A DNA stretch of 64,000 nt. Source: Epinephelus fuscoguttatus. Lineage: Eukaryota; Chordata; Actinopteri; Perciformes; Serranidae. Where the stretch lies: NCBI RefSeq assembly GCF_011397635.1, contig NC_064755.1:19761282-19825281 (forward strand), read 5' to 3'. The notes under the pieces were generated by a model, which saw only the letters and a list, made by a program, of their open reading frames with translations, ran no database searches and was not told the DNA's origin. Position numbers and translations under genes: made by a program. Positions 63,502 to 64,000 of this stretch are shown here, one piece after another (positions within the stretch are counted from its first letter, which is position 1; each line of letters begins with the position of its first letter).

Positions 63502-64000
63502 GTCGTTCAGGTGGAACAAAGTTTACACTACGACTTACTGCTGCTGTACAAATACTGCTATACTGTACAAACACTTTGAACACCCTACTTGTACTTCTCA
63601 GATACACAAGCCCTCACATGCAGCTCAAGGGCTTCAGTGTGTTACTCCGCCTCTGCTGCAATGGAAACTCCCCCAGCCAGCGGCTAAATTTCCCCGTGAA
63701 TTCTCCACTGTGACCCACCACCTCACACTGTAGGGAAAGTGAAAGCGCCCACAACGACGACTCAGTATTTGAGGAAGCAGAAGATAGCATAGCTGACATT
63801 ATGCAACGAGGAATTCAGAACAACATTAAAGGGCAGTATCTAAATATGTCTTGATACTTTAGAGATATTCTACAGCAGCAATATAACATGACATTTGTTT
63901 GTGTCAGATGCAGACACTGTGTGGGGGGTGTGAACGAGTCATTACGACACAACATTTAAGGAAATCCCACTCTCAGTTTCACACGGGGGCACATTGTGGT
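63502..64000 (-). promoter_or_regulatory. 5' flank of the tetraspan gene
   Basis: No ORF continues from the gene. Carries the IRF-like site at 63734 and a weaker AGTTTCACAC half-site near 63975. Transcription start not located. Confidence 0.35.
63734..63746 (+). promoter_or_regulatory. IRF-like site upstream of the tetraspan gene
   Basis: GGAAAGTGAAAGC contains GAAANNGAAA, the IRF-binding core. It lies about 280 bases upstream of the proposed start codon, where a proximal promoter is expected. No TATA box was seen nearby. Confidence 0.4.

Noticed and set aside
1-64000. CRISPR arrays, bacterial operons, ribosomal RNA genes
   Set aside because: Nothing of this kind was seen; the window is vertebrate nuclear DNA.

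Overview
The window is nuclear DNA of a ray-finned fish, most likely a percomorph teleost. It carries the two recombination-activating genes, rag2 on + and rag1 on -, arranged tail to tail. Their stop codons are about 2.57 kb apart, and the rag1 coding region is broken by two introns, as reported for teleosts. The background is AT-rich, intron-poor and full of familiar fish repeats: SINE/LINE tails, hAT and Harbinger relics, TTAAAGG...-type TIR elements and long CA/GT tracts.

Layout. From 1 to about 30.4 kb I see no gene, only unique AT-rich sequence with scattered repeats. A TATA box and a strong splice donor at 30.44-30.53 kb probably mark the rag2 promoter and its non-coding exon. The complete rag2 coding region (533 codons in one exon) is at 31.6-33.2 kb. 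From 33.2 to 35.8 kb lie the two facing 3' ends. rag1 runs leftward from 39.93 to 35.78 kb in three coding exons (1071 residues). A TATA box near 41.23 kb and a donor at 41.03 kb are a likely promoter and leader exon. From 41 to 59 kb is another gene-poor stretch with a T/G-rich minisatellite (45.5-46.2 kb), two broken LINEs (50.7-52.8 kb) and diverged repeats. At the right edge, 59.1-63.5 kb on -, is a four-exon gene for a 243-residue four-helix membrane protein of claudin/PMP22-like build. I cannot name it. The motif GAAAGTGAAA, the core of an interferon-regulatory-factor site, occurs three times in or just upstream of it.

Function. RAG1 supplies the DDE nuclease and the signal-sequence-binding domain. 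RAG2 supplies the kelch propeller and the H3K4me3-reading PHD finger. Together they form the V(D)J recombinase of developing lymphocytes. All catalytic and zinc-ligand residues I can place are intact in both, so both look functional. The right-hand gene has no visible biochemical link to RAG; its IRF-like sites only hint at immune expression.

I found no wholly new system. The items most worth checking are the unnamed tetraspan gene with its IRF-motif cluster and 3-codon first exon, the minisatellite serving as polypyrimidine tract in front of rag1, a hAT element nested in another TIR element with an exact 8-bp target duplication, and a near-perfect hairpin at 12.15 kb. Exon limits were worked out by hand from splice consensus and reading-frame continuity, without any alignment.
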